This document shows positions 1 to 5,280 of a DNA stretch of 7,224 nucleotides, one piece after another. Source of the DNA: Bacillota bacterium (GTDB taxonomy: Bacteria > Bacillota > Clostridia > Acetivibrionales > DSM-1351); the NCBI GenBank assembly GCA_023397905.1, contig JAEWSZ010000046.1, forward strand, positions 1 through 7,224. Direction: 5' to 3'. The translations under genes were made by a program, and so were the position numbers. Within the stretch, counting starts at the first letter, position 1, and each line of letters starts with the position of its first letter. The notes beneath the pieces were generated by a model that did not search any database, was not told the DNA's origin, and saw only the letters and a list, made by a program, of their open reading frames with translations.

Positions 1-357
1 GGCAAAAGGCAAAGCTTTATGGATTTCTTCAAAGCTGTATCCCGAATACCATTGATAATATGCCAGCGCCCAAGCAGCCCAATAGACCGGCGAACGCTCA
101 AAGTGCGGCGCAGGAATTACATCCACATACTGACCAGTTGTAATCAAAATGACTTCGCGGGCAAGTTCAACCCCACTTTTCCCTGCAATATATTTTGGAT
201 TACCTCTGCCGAATTCATCCACAAGCCCGGATTGTAAGAACAACATGAAGAATTCATCCGGTTCGTAGTTCAGATCTGAAACTGCATAGACCATCATCGC
301 CGCAAGGGTTTTCTGTGCTTTATTCAGGTAGGATTCTTTGTAAGCGCGGGTCATCAT
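1..357 (-). CDS. Antitoxin-like partner of DUF3990 (XRE-associated family), 3' end off the left edge
   Basis: The frame is open for 119 codons from an ATG at 357 down to base 1, so the gene is cut by the window edge. It starts inside the end of the DUF3990 gene (38-base overlap in a different frame), with a GAGAGGAG ribosome site 7 bases before the ATG, so the two are translationally coupled. Seen: an N-terminal helical part (MMTRAYKESYLNKAQKTL, residues 1-18), then EPDEFF (32-37), the block GNPKYIAGKSGVELAREV (52-69), and an aromatic block VYWAAWALAYYQWYSGYSF (91-109). From family memory, proteins with these blocks sit next to DUF3990 genes and end in an XRE-type helix-turn-helix; that part would lie beyond base 1 and is not seen. 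Inferred role: antitoxin and autorepressor of the operon. A second ATG at 354 is equally in frame but lies one codon further from the ribosome site. Confidence 0.75.
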   Translation of the reverse strand, partial: MMTRAYKESYLNKAQKTLAAMMVYAVSDLNYEPDEFFMLFLQSGLVDEFGRGNPKYIAGKSGVELAREVILITTGQYVDVIPAPHFERSPVYWAAWALAYYQWYSGYSFEEIHKALPFA

Positions 358-1009
358 TTTTCATCTCCTCTCTAAGGATATCCAGTACGTACAGGTCATT
401 CTTCAATGTCTTAAGATCTCTTTTCCTGCTTTGATATTCCTGGCGAGCAAGGTTGTCTCTGCTCATCCGCTTAATATGATATTCCTGATAGCTTGCCGCT
501 TCATAGCCTTCAAAATGGATTTGCTCAAAAGCCTTTGGAGAGATCAAAACCACTTGCTCGCCAAGAGCTCCAAGACGCATAGCCTCGCTTAAATCCCGCA
601 AAGAAAGGATTCCGCTGATAAAATCCTCCGCAAAGGAGAAATATGAATCATCAGCCCTGTAGCCTATAATGTATTCCTTCCCTGCCAGAACCGGCATAAA
701 AGTTTGAGTGACATATTCCCGCGCCTGCAAGGCAAGTGCTGCAGACGTATCAAAAGTGCGGTTTTTAAGCAGCAGAGCCAGCCAGTTCAATATGTGGTAA
801 CTACCGCCGGAAAGGTGAAGCAAAGAAAGCCCTTCGGTATTGAGGGTATACTTGTTGGCAAAACCGTCCTTTTGGATCGGGCAGGCCCATTCTTTGGCCA
901 AGTCCGGACTTTCCGTGCAATAAAATCCCTGCCCGTAATCATTGTATGACTTACCTTTGCCAAGCTCGGGTCGCTTAACGATTTGAGGCGAGCCGTTATA
1001 TATAATCAT
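320..1009 (-). CDS. DUF3990 family protein, predicted ADP-ribosyltransferase-like toxin
   Basis: A 229-residue soluble protein with no signal peptide or membrane segment. The frame is open to 1057, but the ATG at 1009 is chosen because AGGAGGA (1023-1017) lies 7 bases before it and the family begins here; the upstream extension would be read through an operator. Seen: a start MIIYNGS (1-7), GKSYNDYGQGFYCTES (19-34), KEWAC (39-43), NWLALLL (75-81), GYRADDSYFSFAEDF (116-130), and AMRLGALGEQVVL (143-155), then a charged helical tail from about 178. These are the blocks of DUF3990, a family placed by fold with ADP-ribosyltransferases and found in toxin-antitoxin pairs. E151 of the GEQ motif is a candidate catalytic glutamate. 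In relatives the first motif is often YHGS; here it is YNGS, so a His is replaced by Asn. First gene of an operon with the overlapping gene at 357-1. Family assignment is firm; toxicity is inference. Confidence 0.85.
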   Translation of the reverse strand: MIIYNGSPQIVKRPELGKGKSYNDYGQGFYCTESPDLAKEWACPIQKDGFANKYTLNTEGLSLLHLSGGSYHILNWLALLLKNRTFDTSAALALQAREYVTQTFMPVLAGKEYIIGYRADDSYFSFAEDFISGILSLRDLSEAMRLGALGEQVVLISPKAFEQIHFEGYEAASYQEYHIKRMSRDNLARQEYQSRKRDLKTLKNDLYVLDILREEMKNDDPRLQRILPE

Positions 1010-1034
1010 AATAGAGTCCTCCTGCCCAAAAAAA

Positions 1035-1089
1035 GTATCGTCACAACGATATCGCATTATATGCTTTAAGTATATCGTTGTAACGATAC
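1035..1089. promoter_or_regulatory. Pair of inverted 18-bp operators over the DUF3990 operon promoter
   Basis: GTATCGTCACAACGATAT (1035-1052) and ATATCGTTGTAACGATAC (1072-1089) are inverted copies of each other with 17 of 18 bases matching. Each is itself a palindrome of the form TATCGTT-N2-AACGATA: the right copy has perfect 7-base arms and the left copy one mismatch. Their centres are 37 bp apart. The right copy fills the spacer between -35 and -10; the left copy lies just downstream of the transcription start. This is the layout expected for autorepression by the antitoxin or the toxin-antitoxin complex. The binding protein is inferred. Confidence 0.7.
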
Positions 1090-1097
1090 CTTGTCAA
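1069..1097 (-). promoter_or_regulatory. Promoter of the DUF3990 operon
   Basis: On the minus strand TTGACA (1097-1092) is separated by 17 bases from TATACT (1074-1069), a near-perfect sigma-A promoter. Transcription would start near 1062 and leave a leader of about 50 bases before the ATG at 1009. A second -10-like TATAAT lies at 1061-1056 with GTTACA 17 bases upstream, so a slightly shifted start is possible. The 17-base spacer contains the first of two operator palindromes, which argues for repression by blocking RNA polymerase. Confidence 0.75.
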
Positions 1098-1219
1098 TGA
1101 AGAAGGCTTCGGTTAGGGTGTCTCAATAAGAAATAACAGGGGTTACAGGTTAATTTCTATCGTCAGAATTCAACTGAAATATTACCGATCCGTTTCGATT
1201 ATTATTAAAAAACGATTCA

Positions 1220-1249
1220 CTGACATCAAACTCCCTGCTGTGCTATAAT
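1220..1249 (+). promoter_or_regulatory. Extended -10 promoter before a small ORF
   Basis: CTGACA (1220-1225) lies 18 bases before a consensus TATAAT (1244-1249), which is preceded by TGC, giving an extended -10 (TGNTATAAT). The predicted start near 1256 falls at the ribosome site of the 27-codon ORF at 1267, so the leader would be very short, or the transcript is a small RNA. Rest of the 1098-1266 stretch: nothing else recognisable. Confidence 0.45.
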
Positions 1250-1266
1250 GTTTTCAGAGGTGGTAG

Positions 1267-1350
1267 ATGAAGAATGAAGAAAAGCAACTGCAATCACCTC
1301 AAGTAGATACACTTTCGCTCAGGACAGTTGCATGGCTAAACTTTAATTAA
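1267..1350 (+). CDS. Possible 27-residue small protein or 5' gene remnant
   Basis: ATG at 1267 with AGAGG/AGGTGG (1256-1263) 3-6 bases before it and an extended -10 promoter just upstream; stop TAA at 1348-1350, seven bases before the convergent gene ends at 1357. The peptide starts MKNEEKQLQ, has a polar middle, and ends LRTVAWLNFN. That ending looks like the run into a first membrane helix, so this could be the start of a lost membrane protein gene, not a complete small protein; I do not recognise it. The SD bases GAGGTG (1257-1262) can pair with CACCTC (1295-1300) inside the ORF, and GCAACTG (1284-1290) with CAGTTGC (1325-1331), so an RNA role is an alternative. Low certainty that it is translated. 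Confidence 0.3.
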   Translation: MKNEEKQLQSPQVDTLSLRTVAWLNFN

Positions 1351-1356
1351 ATGGGT

Positions 1357-1731
1357 TTAGTTGTCATTCTTGTGTTTATCCAGATATTCCTTACAACCAG
1401 TTGAAAAGTGAACAAAATAATCTGCTTCGCCCGCAATAGGCAGCCAATAGCTGGTTATTTTCATGCCCTCTCTTTCTTCGACATAACATTGCGCCTCATT
1501 TGATTTAAGCGCCAGCATAGCCCTGCAGCCCCTGTGATCAGCAGGATCACCACCATTGCATTTTACGCCTGCATTATAACCCGGAACCATGTGAGCAAAA
1601 GATTTGCATACGTCATTCGCAGCAACAACATTAAAGCCGCGGCGAATCAGCCTTGCCACGTCAGGATATTTTCCCCACATCATTTCAAAGGCATCAGCAA
1701 GTTTTTTTTCGTGTTCTTGTAAATCAGACAT
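1357..1731 (-). CDS. Conserved small cysteine-bearing protein, possibly PAS-like
   Basis: A 124-residue soluble protein with an ideal ribosome site AGGAGGT (1743-1737) five bases before the ATG at 1731. Seen: a helical N-terminus (1-25); VARLIRRGFNVVAANDVC (25-42), which has the look of the first strands of a PAS domain; a central KCNGGDPADHRGCRAMLALK (57-76) with C58 and C69; then SYWLPIAGEADYFVHFSTGC (94-113) as final strands. C42, C58, C69, C82 and C113 give five cysteines in 124 residues, suggesting metal, Fe-S or redox sensing, but no classical cluster motif is present. From family memory, similar short proteins occur in anaerobic Bacillota; I cannot name a function. It is divergent from the XRE-cupin regulator at 1887 with a shared 155-bp control region, and two palindromes at its transcription start imply repression, probably by that regulator. 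Confidence 0.7.
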   Translation of the reverse strand: MSDLQEHEKKLADAFEMMWGKYPDVARLIRRGFNVVAANDVCKSFAHMVPGYNAGVKCNGGDPADHRGCRAMLALKSNEAQCYVEEREGMKITSYWLPIAGEADYFVHFSTGCKEYLDKHKNDN

Positions 1732-1766
1732 AATTGACCTCCTTATATATTTACATTATTGGGTAA

Positions 1767-1793
1767 ATACCGGTATAATATTGATACCTGTAT
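1767..1793. promoter_or_regulatory. Tandem ATACCNGTAT palindromes, putative operator
   Basis: ATACCGGTAT (1767-1776) is a perfect 10-bp palindrome and ATACCTGTAT (1784-1793) is a second copy with one change, 17 bp centre to centre. The right copy abuts the predicted transcription start of the minus-strand gene. In a shared divergent control region this fits a repressor site, most likely for the adjacent XRE-cupin protein; the pairing is inference. Confidence 0.5.
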
Positions 1794-1800
1794 GTCTTTA

Positions 1801-1829
1801 AGTATAATGAGGCAATATATAAAAGTCAA
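1801..1829 (-). promoter_or_regulatory. Promoter of the small cysteine-bearing protein gene
   Basis: On the minus strand TTGACT (1829-1824), a 17-base spacer and TATACT (1806-1801) form a strong sigma-A promoter. The start would be near 1794, leaving a leader of about 63 bases that begins with two palindromes. No equally convincing promoter is seen for the plus-strand gene at 1887; TTACAC (1842-1847) with GATAAT (1866-1871, spacer 18) is the best candidate. Confidence 0.65.
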
Positions 1830-1886
1830 GAAAATTATTACTTACACTAAACTAAGTTTTGTATAGATAATAAACTGGAGGTCGAA

Positions 1887-2465
1887 ATGCAGATATCTAT
1901 TGGACAAAAGATCAAAAGTTTCAGGCAGGAATTGAAAATTACTATTCCGCAATTGGCAGAATCGACTGGCTTGTCGCGTGGATTTATCAGCCAGGTAGAA
2001 AATGATAAAGTATCACTTTCGCTGGACAGCCTTCAGAAAATTGCTGAAGCGCTTCATATGCCGGTTAAAAATTTTTTGGATGACCAGCCTTTTGAACCTG
2101 TGCTCACTAAAAATAATAGCAGAAGCAGAATAAAGTCTGAAGGTGAGCATGAAATAGAAATTTTATCAGCAGCTTTTGGCCGCCAGTTGCAGGTATTAAT
2201 AGTTGATCTTCCTTTTGGATATCAAACAGGCAATCAAGCCCACATACAGGATGGAGAAGAATTTATTCTGGTATTGCAGGGCAGAGTCAATGTTATTCAA
2301 GGAAAATTTTCTGCGATTCTGGAAGAGGGCGACAGCATTCATCTTGATGGAACATACCCACATCTTTGCCGTAACATAGAGAATCAGCTGGCTAAGATCC
2401 TTGTAGCAGCAACTCCTCCCGCATTATTACCTATTGAAAAAGCGGAAGAAGAATTTTTAACCTGA
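1887..2465 (+). CDS. XRE family regulator with C-terminal cupin domain
   Basis: A 192-residue protein; GGAGGT (1877-1882) lies 4 bases before the ATG. Residues 6-63 are an XRE/lambda-repressor-type helix-turn-helix: IGQKIKSFRQELKITIPQLA, then STGLSRGFISQVENDKVSLS as the recognition part, and SLDSLQKIAEALHMPVKNFL. After a short linker, residues about 88-178 form a cupin barrel: GNQAHIQDGEEFILVLQG (115-132) carries H119 and E124/E125 of cupin motif 1, and GDSIHLDGTYPHLCRN (148-163) carries the motif 2 histidine. Proteins of this build are small-molecule-sensing repressors or activators (relatives include PuuR/SinR-like XRE-cupins). The cupin motif 1 is less complete than GXHXH, so metal binding is uncertain. 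Divergent from the 124-residue protein gene, its probable target, with ATACCNGTAT palindromes between them. Followed by a 183-bp non-coding stretch; no convincing terminator seen. Confidence 0.9.
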   Translation: MQISIGQKIKSFRQELKITIPQLAESTGLSRGFISQVENDKVSLSLDSLQKIAEALHMPVKNFLDDQPFEPVLTKNNSRSRIKSEGEHEIEILSAAFGRQLQVLIVDLPFGYQTGNQAHIQDGEEFILVLQGRVNVIQGKFSAILEEGDSIHLDGTYPHLCRNIENQLAKILVAATPPALLPIEKAEEEFLT

Positions 2466-2521
2466 TGTTTCTTCCATGCCTTTTTTGCAAACGGCAGGGC
2501 ATAAACAAGGCAAACAGCGTA

Positions 2522-2544
2522 TAAACAATTATCCGCATTGTTTA
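2522..2544. repeat. Perfect 8-bp inverted repeat in the 2466-2648 non-coding stretch
   Basis: TAAACAAT (2522-2529) and ATTGTTTA (2537-2544) are perfect inverted copies with a 7-base loop. There is no following T run, so it is not a standard rho-independent terminator; it may be an operator, an RNA hairpin ending the XRE-cupin transcript, or part of an old insertion-sequence end. No gene is seen in 2466-2648 on either strand. Confidence 0.4.
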
Positions 2545-2648
2545 GCGGGAGCCTCAAAACTGGCCCCCCTAAGCAGGGTGTTTAATTTTTATGTTTACAC
2601 CGCTACCAAAAGGATTTTCTGCAATTGCCGAAAATTCTCTTGGAAGGG

Positions 2649-2677
2649 TTGACATTTATCTAAGGCAGATGTAGAAT
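2649..2677 (+). promoter_or_regulatory. Promoter of the BlaI/M56 operon
   Basis: TTGACA (2649-2654), a 17-base spacer and TAGAAT (2672-2677) give a strong sigma-A promoter with a start near 2684. BlaI-family repressors bind ACA/TGT half sites, and TGTAG occurs twice in the same direction (2670-2674 and 2683-2687) over the -10 and start, but no complete TACA-N-TGTA dyad is present. The bases ATATCGTTGTA (2676-2686) are also found in the DUF3990 operator (1072-1082). Confidence 0.7.
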
Positions 2678-2724
2678 ATCGTTGTAGGCAATTGTCTTAA
2701 ATGGAGGTGATTATAATAGAAACA

Positions 2725-3093
2725 ATGAAAAGACTACCGGATACGGAGTTTGACATTATGAAAGTGGTGTGGGCAAATGAGCCGCCTATCACGACGAATA
2801 TTATTATGCAGCAGCTTGGGCATGAAAGGAAATGGAAAGCGCAAACGGTCATTTCCCTTATGCTGCGGCTAGTGAAACGTGGTTTTATCAGAACGGAAAA
2901 AAACGGGAAAGAACGTGTTTTTTTCCCTCTCATCAGTAAAGAAGATTACCTTTCTTTTGAAACAAAAAATTTCATTAAGCAATACCATGAAAATTCATTT
3001 TTGAGCTTGGTGAATACCCTATATACTGGTGAAAAGCTAACTGAACGGGAAGTAGATGCCTTGATTAAGTGGGCAAAAGAAAGGGGGGATTAG
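2725..3093 (+). CDS. BlaI/MecI/CopY family transcriptional repressor
   Basis: A 122-residue winged-helix repressor (Penicillinase_R family). Seen, numbered from the ATG at 2725: LPDTEFDIMKVVWANEPP (4-21), the DNA-binding helix region KAQTVISLMLRLVKRGFI (38-55), the wing GKERVFFPL (61-69), and a C-terminal dimerisation part ending LTEREVDALIKWAKERGD (105-122). It would repress the operon until the M56 receptor encoded next triggers its inactivation. At the position of the Asn-Phe cleavage site of S. aureus BlaI (SLVLNF) this protein reads SLVNTL, so that site is not kept. Start choice: an in-frame ATG at 2701 overlaps the only good ribosome sequence, GGAGGTGA (2703-2710), and so is unlikely to use it; ATG 2725 matches the family start but is 14 bases from that site, a long spacing. 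The stop (3091-3093) is one base before the next gene's TTG. Confidence 0.9.
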   Translation: MKRLPDTEFDIMKVVWANEPPITTNIIMQQLGHERKWKAQTVISLMLRLVKRGFIRTEKNGKERVFFPLISKEDYLSFETKNFIKQYHENSFLSLVNTLYTGEKLTEREVDALIKWAKERGD

Positions 3094-3094
3094 G

Positions 3095-4495
3095 TTGCAG
3101 AGAACCTTTACTTCTTTCCTGGAAACATCAATAGTAATGTCAGTTGTTATATTGGCATTTATGGTGATCACGCCGTTGATTACTAAAAGATATGCGGCAA
3201 AAGGGCGTTATTACACCTGGCTGGTCATTGTGATGGGGCTAATCGTACCGTTTCGTTTGCACCCCCAGTTTTTTTCGATTCAGCTAAAACCCTCATTGCC
3301 GATCATACATGCCACTCAATCTATTCCCGTTTATGAGAGCACTATGTCCGTTGCCAAGATGCATACTGAGATCTCTTGGTATGCATCACTCAGTTATATT
3401 TGGTTGACAGGTGCCATCTGTTTTCTTGTCTACCATGCTGTCCGTCACTGGCAATTTCTGAAGTTTATAAAAAGATGGAGTGTCGGAACAAGTGATCAGG
3501 AAATATTGGATGTCTTAAATCATGTTCAAACTGAATTAGGAGTTTCATCAAAGATAAATGTAAGAGTATTTGCCAACATAGACAGCCCATTGCTGGTGGG
3601 TTTCTTACATCCAACTATTTTGTTGCCGTCCGAAAAACTGCCTTATACTGATCTTGCACTGGTTCTGAGACATGAGTTGGTACACTTTAAGCGAAAGGAT
3701 TTATGGTATAAAACATTTATTTTTCTTGCGGTGGCCCTACATTGGTTTAATCCGTTCGTGTATTTAATGGCGAAAGAAATATCTTTACAATGTGAACTTT
3801 CCTGCGATGAAGAGGTTATTAAGGGTAACTATGCCTCTAGACGGCAGCAATATATTAAGGCTATTATGTGCGCCAAAAATGAACAATTAACTGTGAAAAC
3901 GATGTTTTCAACTAATTTTTATGATGGAGGTAGGAAAGAAATGAAAAATCGAGTTCTTGCAATTATGGGTAGATGTGATAAAAAAATCGGGATTGGATTA
4001 TTGGTTGCCGTGAGCATTGCCACGCTTGGTACGGGGATGGTACTTGCTATTGACGTGCCATCGCTAGCGCGAATAACACCAACTTATACATCTATGATTG
4101 AAGTCGAGTCAGGAAAAGAGTTTCCCGATGATCAATTATCCGCTCCCCTTTTTACAATTGACAAGTTGTCATTGGATAACAATAAAGCAGCTAAGGAACA
4201 CGATATACCTATTAATGCAACCATAATTTACAGTAAAGAAGGGGGATCTTCGTGGACGCTCAAAAAAGACCAAATTGTAGTACTGGATCTAGCAATAGTG
4301 GACAGGGGATTTGAATTTGGTCAAGGAACGGAAATAGGTTACATTTTGAATGGTGAAAAAGTTCCTGTTTTTTCGGAGCAAATCAAAAGCGGAGTTAATA
4401 TAGAATTTGTCGCCCCTAAAAGTGGAGATTATTTTTTCTATATAAAAGCAGAGTCATCAGACCCATTATTAGTAGAGTCTTTCTCTATTTCTTAG
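3095..4495 (+). CDS. BlaR1/MecR1-like M56 zinc-protease receptor without penicillin-binding domain
   Basis: A 466-residue membrane protein starting at TTG one base after the repressor stop, with a purine-rich GGGGGG site overlapping the repressor's end; clearly one operon. Membrane helices are visible at about 11-29, 40-54, 97-117, 206-226 and 299-320. The cytoplasmic M56 protease domain has DSPLLVGFLHPTILLPSE (163-180), the zinc-binding HELVH (193-197) in LRHELVHFKRKDLW, ALHWFNPFVY (214-223) and CELSCDEEV (233-241). In BlaR1 and MecR1 ligand binding outside the cell activates this protease and releases BlaI repression. Those proteins end in a penicillin-binding domain of about 250 residues with an SXXK serine; here only about 145 residues (321-466) follow the last helix, are beta-rich (WTLKKDQIVVLDL, SGDYFFYIKAES) and lack it. 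The signal sensed is therefore unknown. Convergent with a traX remnant whose recognisable homology ends about 10 bases past this stop. Confidence 0.9.
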   Translation: MQRTFTSFLETSIVMSVVILAFMVITPLITKRYAAKGRYYTWLVIVMGLIVPFRLHPQFFSIQLKPSLPIIHATQSIPVYESTMSVAKMHTEISWYASLSYIWLTGAICFLVYHAVRHWQFLKFIKRWSVGTSDQEILDVLNHVQTELGVSSKINVRVFANIDSPLLVGFLHPTILLPSEKLPYTDLALVLRHELVHFKRKDLWYKTFIFLAVALHWFNPFVYLMAKEISLQCELSCDEEVIKGNYASRRQQYIKAIMCAKNEQLTVKTMFSTNFYDGGRKEMKNRVLAIMGRCDKKIGIGLLVAVSIATLGTGMVLAIDVPSLARITPTYTSMIEVESGKEFPDDQLSAPLFTIDKLSLDNNKAAKEHDIPINATIIYSKEGGSSWTLKKDQIVVLDLAIVDRGFEFGQGTEIGYILNGEKVPVFSEQIKSGVNIEFVAPKSGDYFFYIKAESSDPLLVESFSIS

Positions 4496-4640
4496 ATAAA
4501 AACATCCAATATTGCTGCGGAACAAAAAATTCAAAGAACCGGAAATGAAAGGACACGGGGATATGGCCCATCAGCAGGACGCTTGCCGCACGAAGTAACG
4601 CAAAAAGAGAGCATTGCAGCTTTTTATCACGAAGGAAATA
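4485..4640 (-). pseudogene. Displaced C-terminal fragment of the TraX-family gene
   Basis: Read on the minus strand in a frame different from the 176-codon TraX frame, this stretch gives YFLRDKKLQC, then a hydrophobic run LRAASVLLMGHIPVS, then FEFFVPQQYWMFLSKK and a stop at 4487-4485. The LRDKK and PQQYWM blocks are what normally follow in TraX-family proteins. The two frames differ by one base and an in-frame TAG (4643-4641) precedes this part, so it is not read as one protein. After TGG ATG (4508-4503) the family normally continues with a further helix and roughly 50 residues; here the sequence switches to unrelated codons that overlap the end of the M56 gene. This non-coding-looking stretch is therefore gene debris. 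Confidence 0.65.
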
Positions 4641-5157
4641 CTATGAAACTCCCAACAAGATGAACACGGCAGGCAAAGCCAAATGTAAGGATAATCGCAA
4701 AAAGCGGCGGAAGTGTTTTTGAAAACTTTTTTTCCGGGACGGCCTGTATTATCCTTTCAATCAACGTGACATAAAGAGCGACATAAAAAAACGTCGTAAA
4801 AATATTGCCTGGGGCAGTCTGTAAATACTCTGAAGGCCAGGCCAGATCAATCACTAGATTCATTGTGCCCATAGCCAGGGAAGCAATATACAAACGCAGT
4901 GCGAATTTCTCTCTGCTTCTTGTATGCCATATTCCTTGCGACAACACATACAAAAACAAGGGAGCCGCTATCCTGCCTATGATCCTCACCATTTCAGAAG
5001 CGGTATTGATCGCCGGAATGACTGACAGAAATGCAGCAGCATGATCCAATGTCATAAATATAAGGGCTATTATCTTTAACTGGAAAGAATTCAATCCATT
5101 GCCCAGGGGAAAAGGCAGCCGGCCGCTGCGTTTCATATGTAATGTCATATCAGGCAT
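4627..5157 (-). CDS. TraX-family membrane protein, truncated by frameshift
   Basis: A 176-residue frame with ATG at 5157 and a weak GTGAGG ribosome site about 8 bases upstream. Seen: LNSFQLKIIALIFMTLDHAA (22-41), the TraX signature with first membrane helix; GRIAAPLFLYVLSQG (61-75); HTRSREKFALRLYIASL (78-94); and further helices at about 85-106, 117-136 and 150-163. The TraX family is named after the F-plasmid pilin N-acetylase; chromosomal Bacillota members are multi-pass proteins of roughly 220-260 residues, probably acetylating, with no fixed substrate. This copy stops at FPS, and the following family sequence is found in another frame at 4640-4503, so it is a broken gene with a missing C-terminus. 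No convincing promoter was found in the 5158-5293 interval. Family assignment is good; function is probably lost. Confidence 0.8.
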   Translation of the reverse strand: MPDMTLHMKRSGRLPFPLGNGLNSFQLKIIALIFMTLDHAAAFLSVIPAINTASEMVRIIGRIAAPLFLYVLSQGIWHTRSREKFALRLYIASLAMGTMNLVIDLAWPSEYLQTAPGNIFTTFFYVALYVTLIERIIQAVPEKKFSKTLPPLFAIILTFGFACRVHLVGSFIVFPS

Positions 5158-5245
5158 TTGATCGCCTCACGATCTCTATTTATTTGTGTACTTGATTATC
5201 CTTTATATTAAGGTATAAAAAATAGTAATCCTTACCAACGTCTAA

Positions 5246-5262
5246 TGAAATGTCACATTTCA
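5246..5262. repeat. 17-bp palindrome TGAAATGT-C-ACATTTCA
   Basis: TGAAATGT (5246-5253) and ACATTTCA (5255-5262) are perfect inverted arms around a single C. It lies about 90 bases upstream of the traX start and downstream of the terminator of the right-hand gene, so it would serve the traX side if it is an operator. With a one-base centre it cannot form an RNA hairpin over its full length, which favours a protein-binding site. The binding protein is unknown. Confidence 0.45.
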
Positions 5263-5280
5263 CTTTTATACAGGCCATTG

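Noticed and set aside
704..949. Open frames on the plus strand opposite the DUF3990 gene
   Set aside because: They lie wholly within a well-supported gene on the other strand, have no ribosome site and no recognisable family features.
2476..2502. ATGCC...GGCAT pairing as a terminator for the XRE-cupin gene
   Set aside because: Only 5-bp arms with a 17-base loop and no T run after it.
2577..2601. GGTGT...ACACC hairpin before the BlaI promoter
   Set aside because: Five-bp arms around a 15-base AT-rich loop; too weak to call a terminator or operator.
3095..4495. Beta-lactam resistance (blaR1/mecR1) assignment
   Set aside because: The penicillin-binding sensor domain is missing and no beta-lactamase or mecA-like gene is in the window; only the protease and repressor architecture is shared.
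4602..4625. AAAAAG...CTTTTT as a terminator for the M56 gene at 3095-4495
   Set aside because: Six A/T-rich pairs without a GC stem; the bases are better explained as the traX remnant on the other strand.
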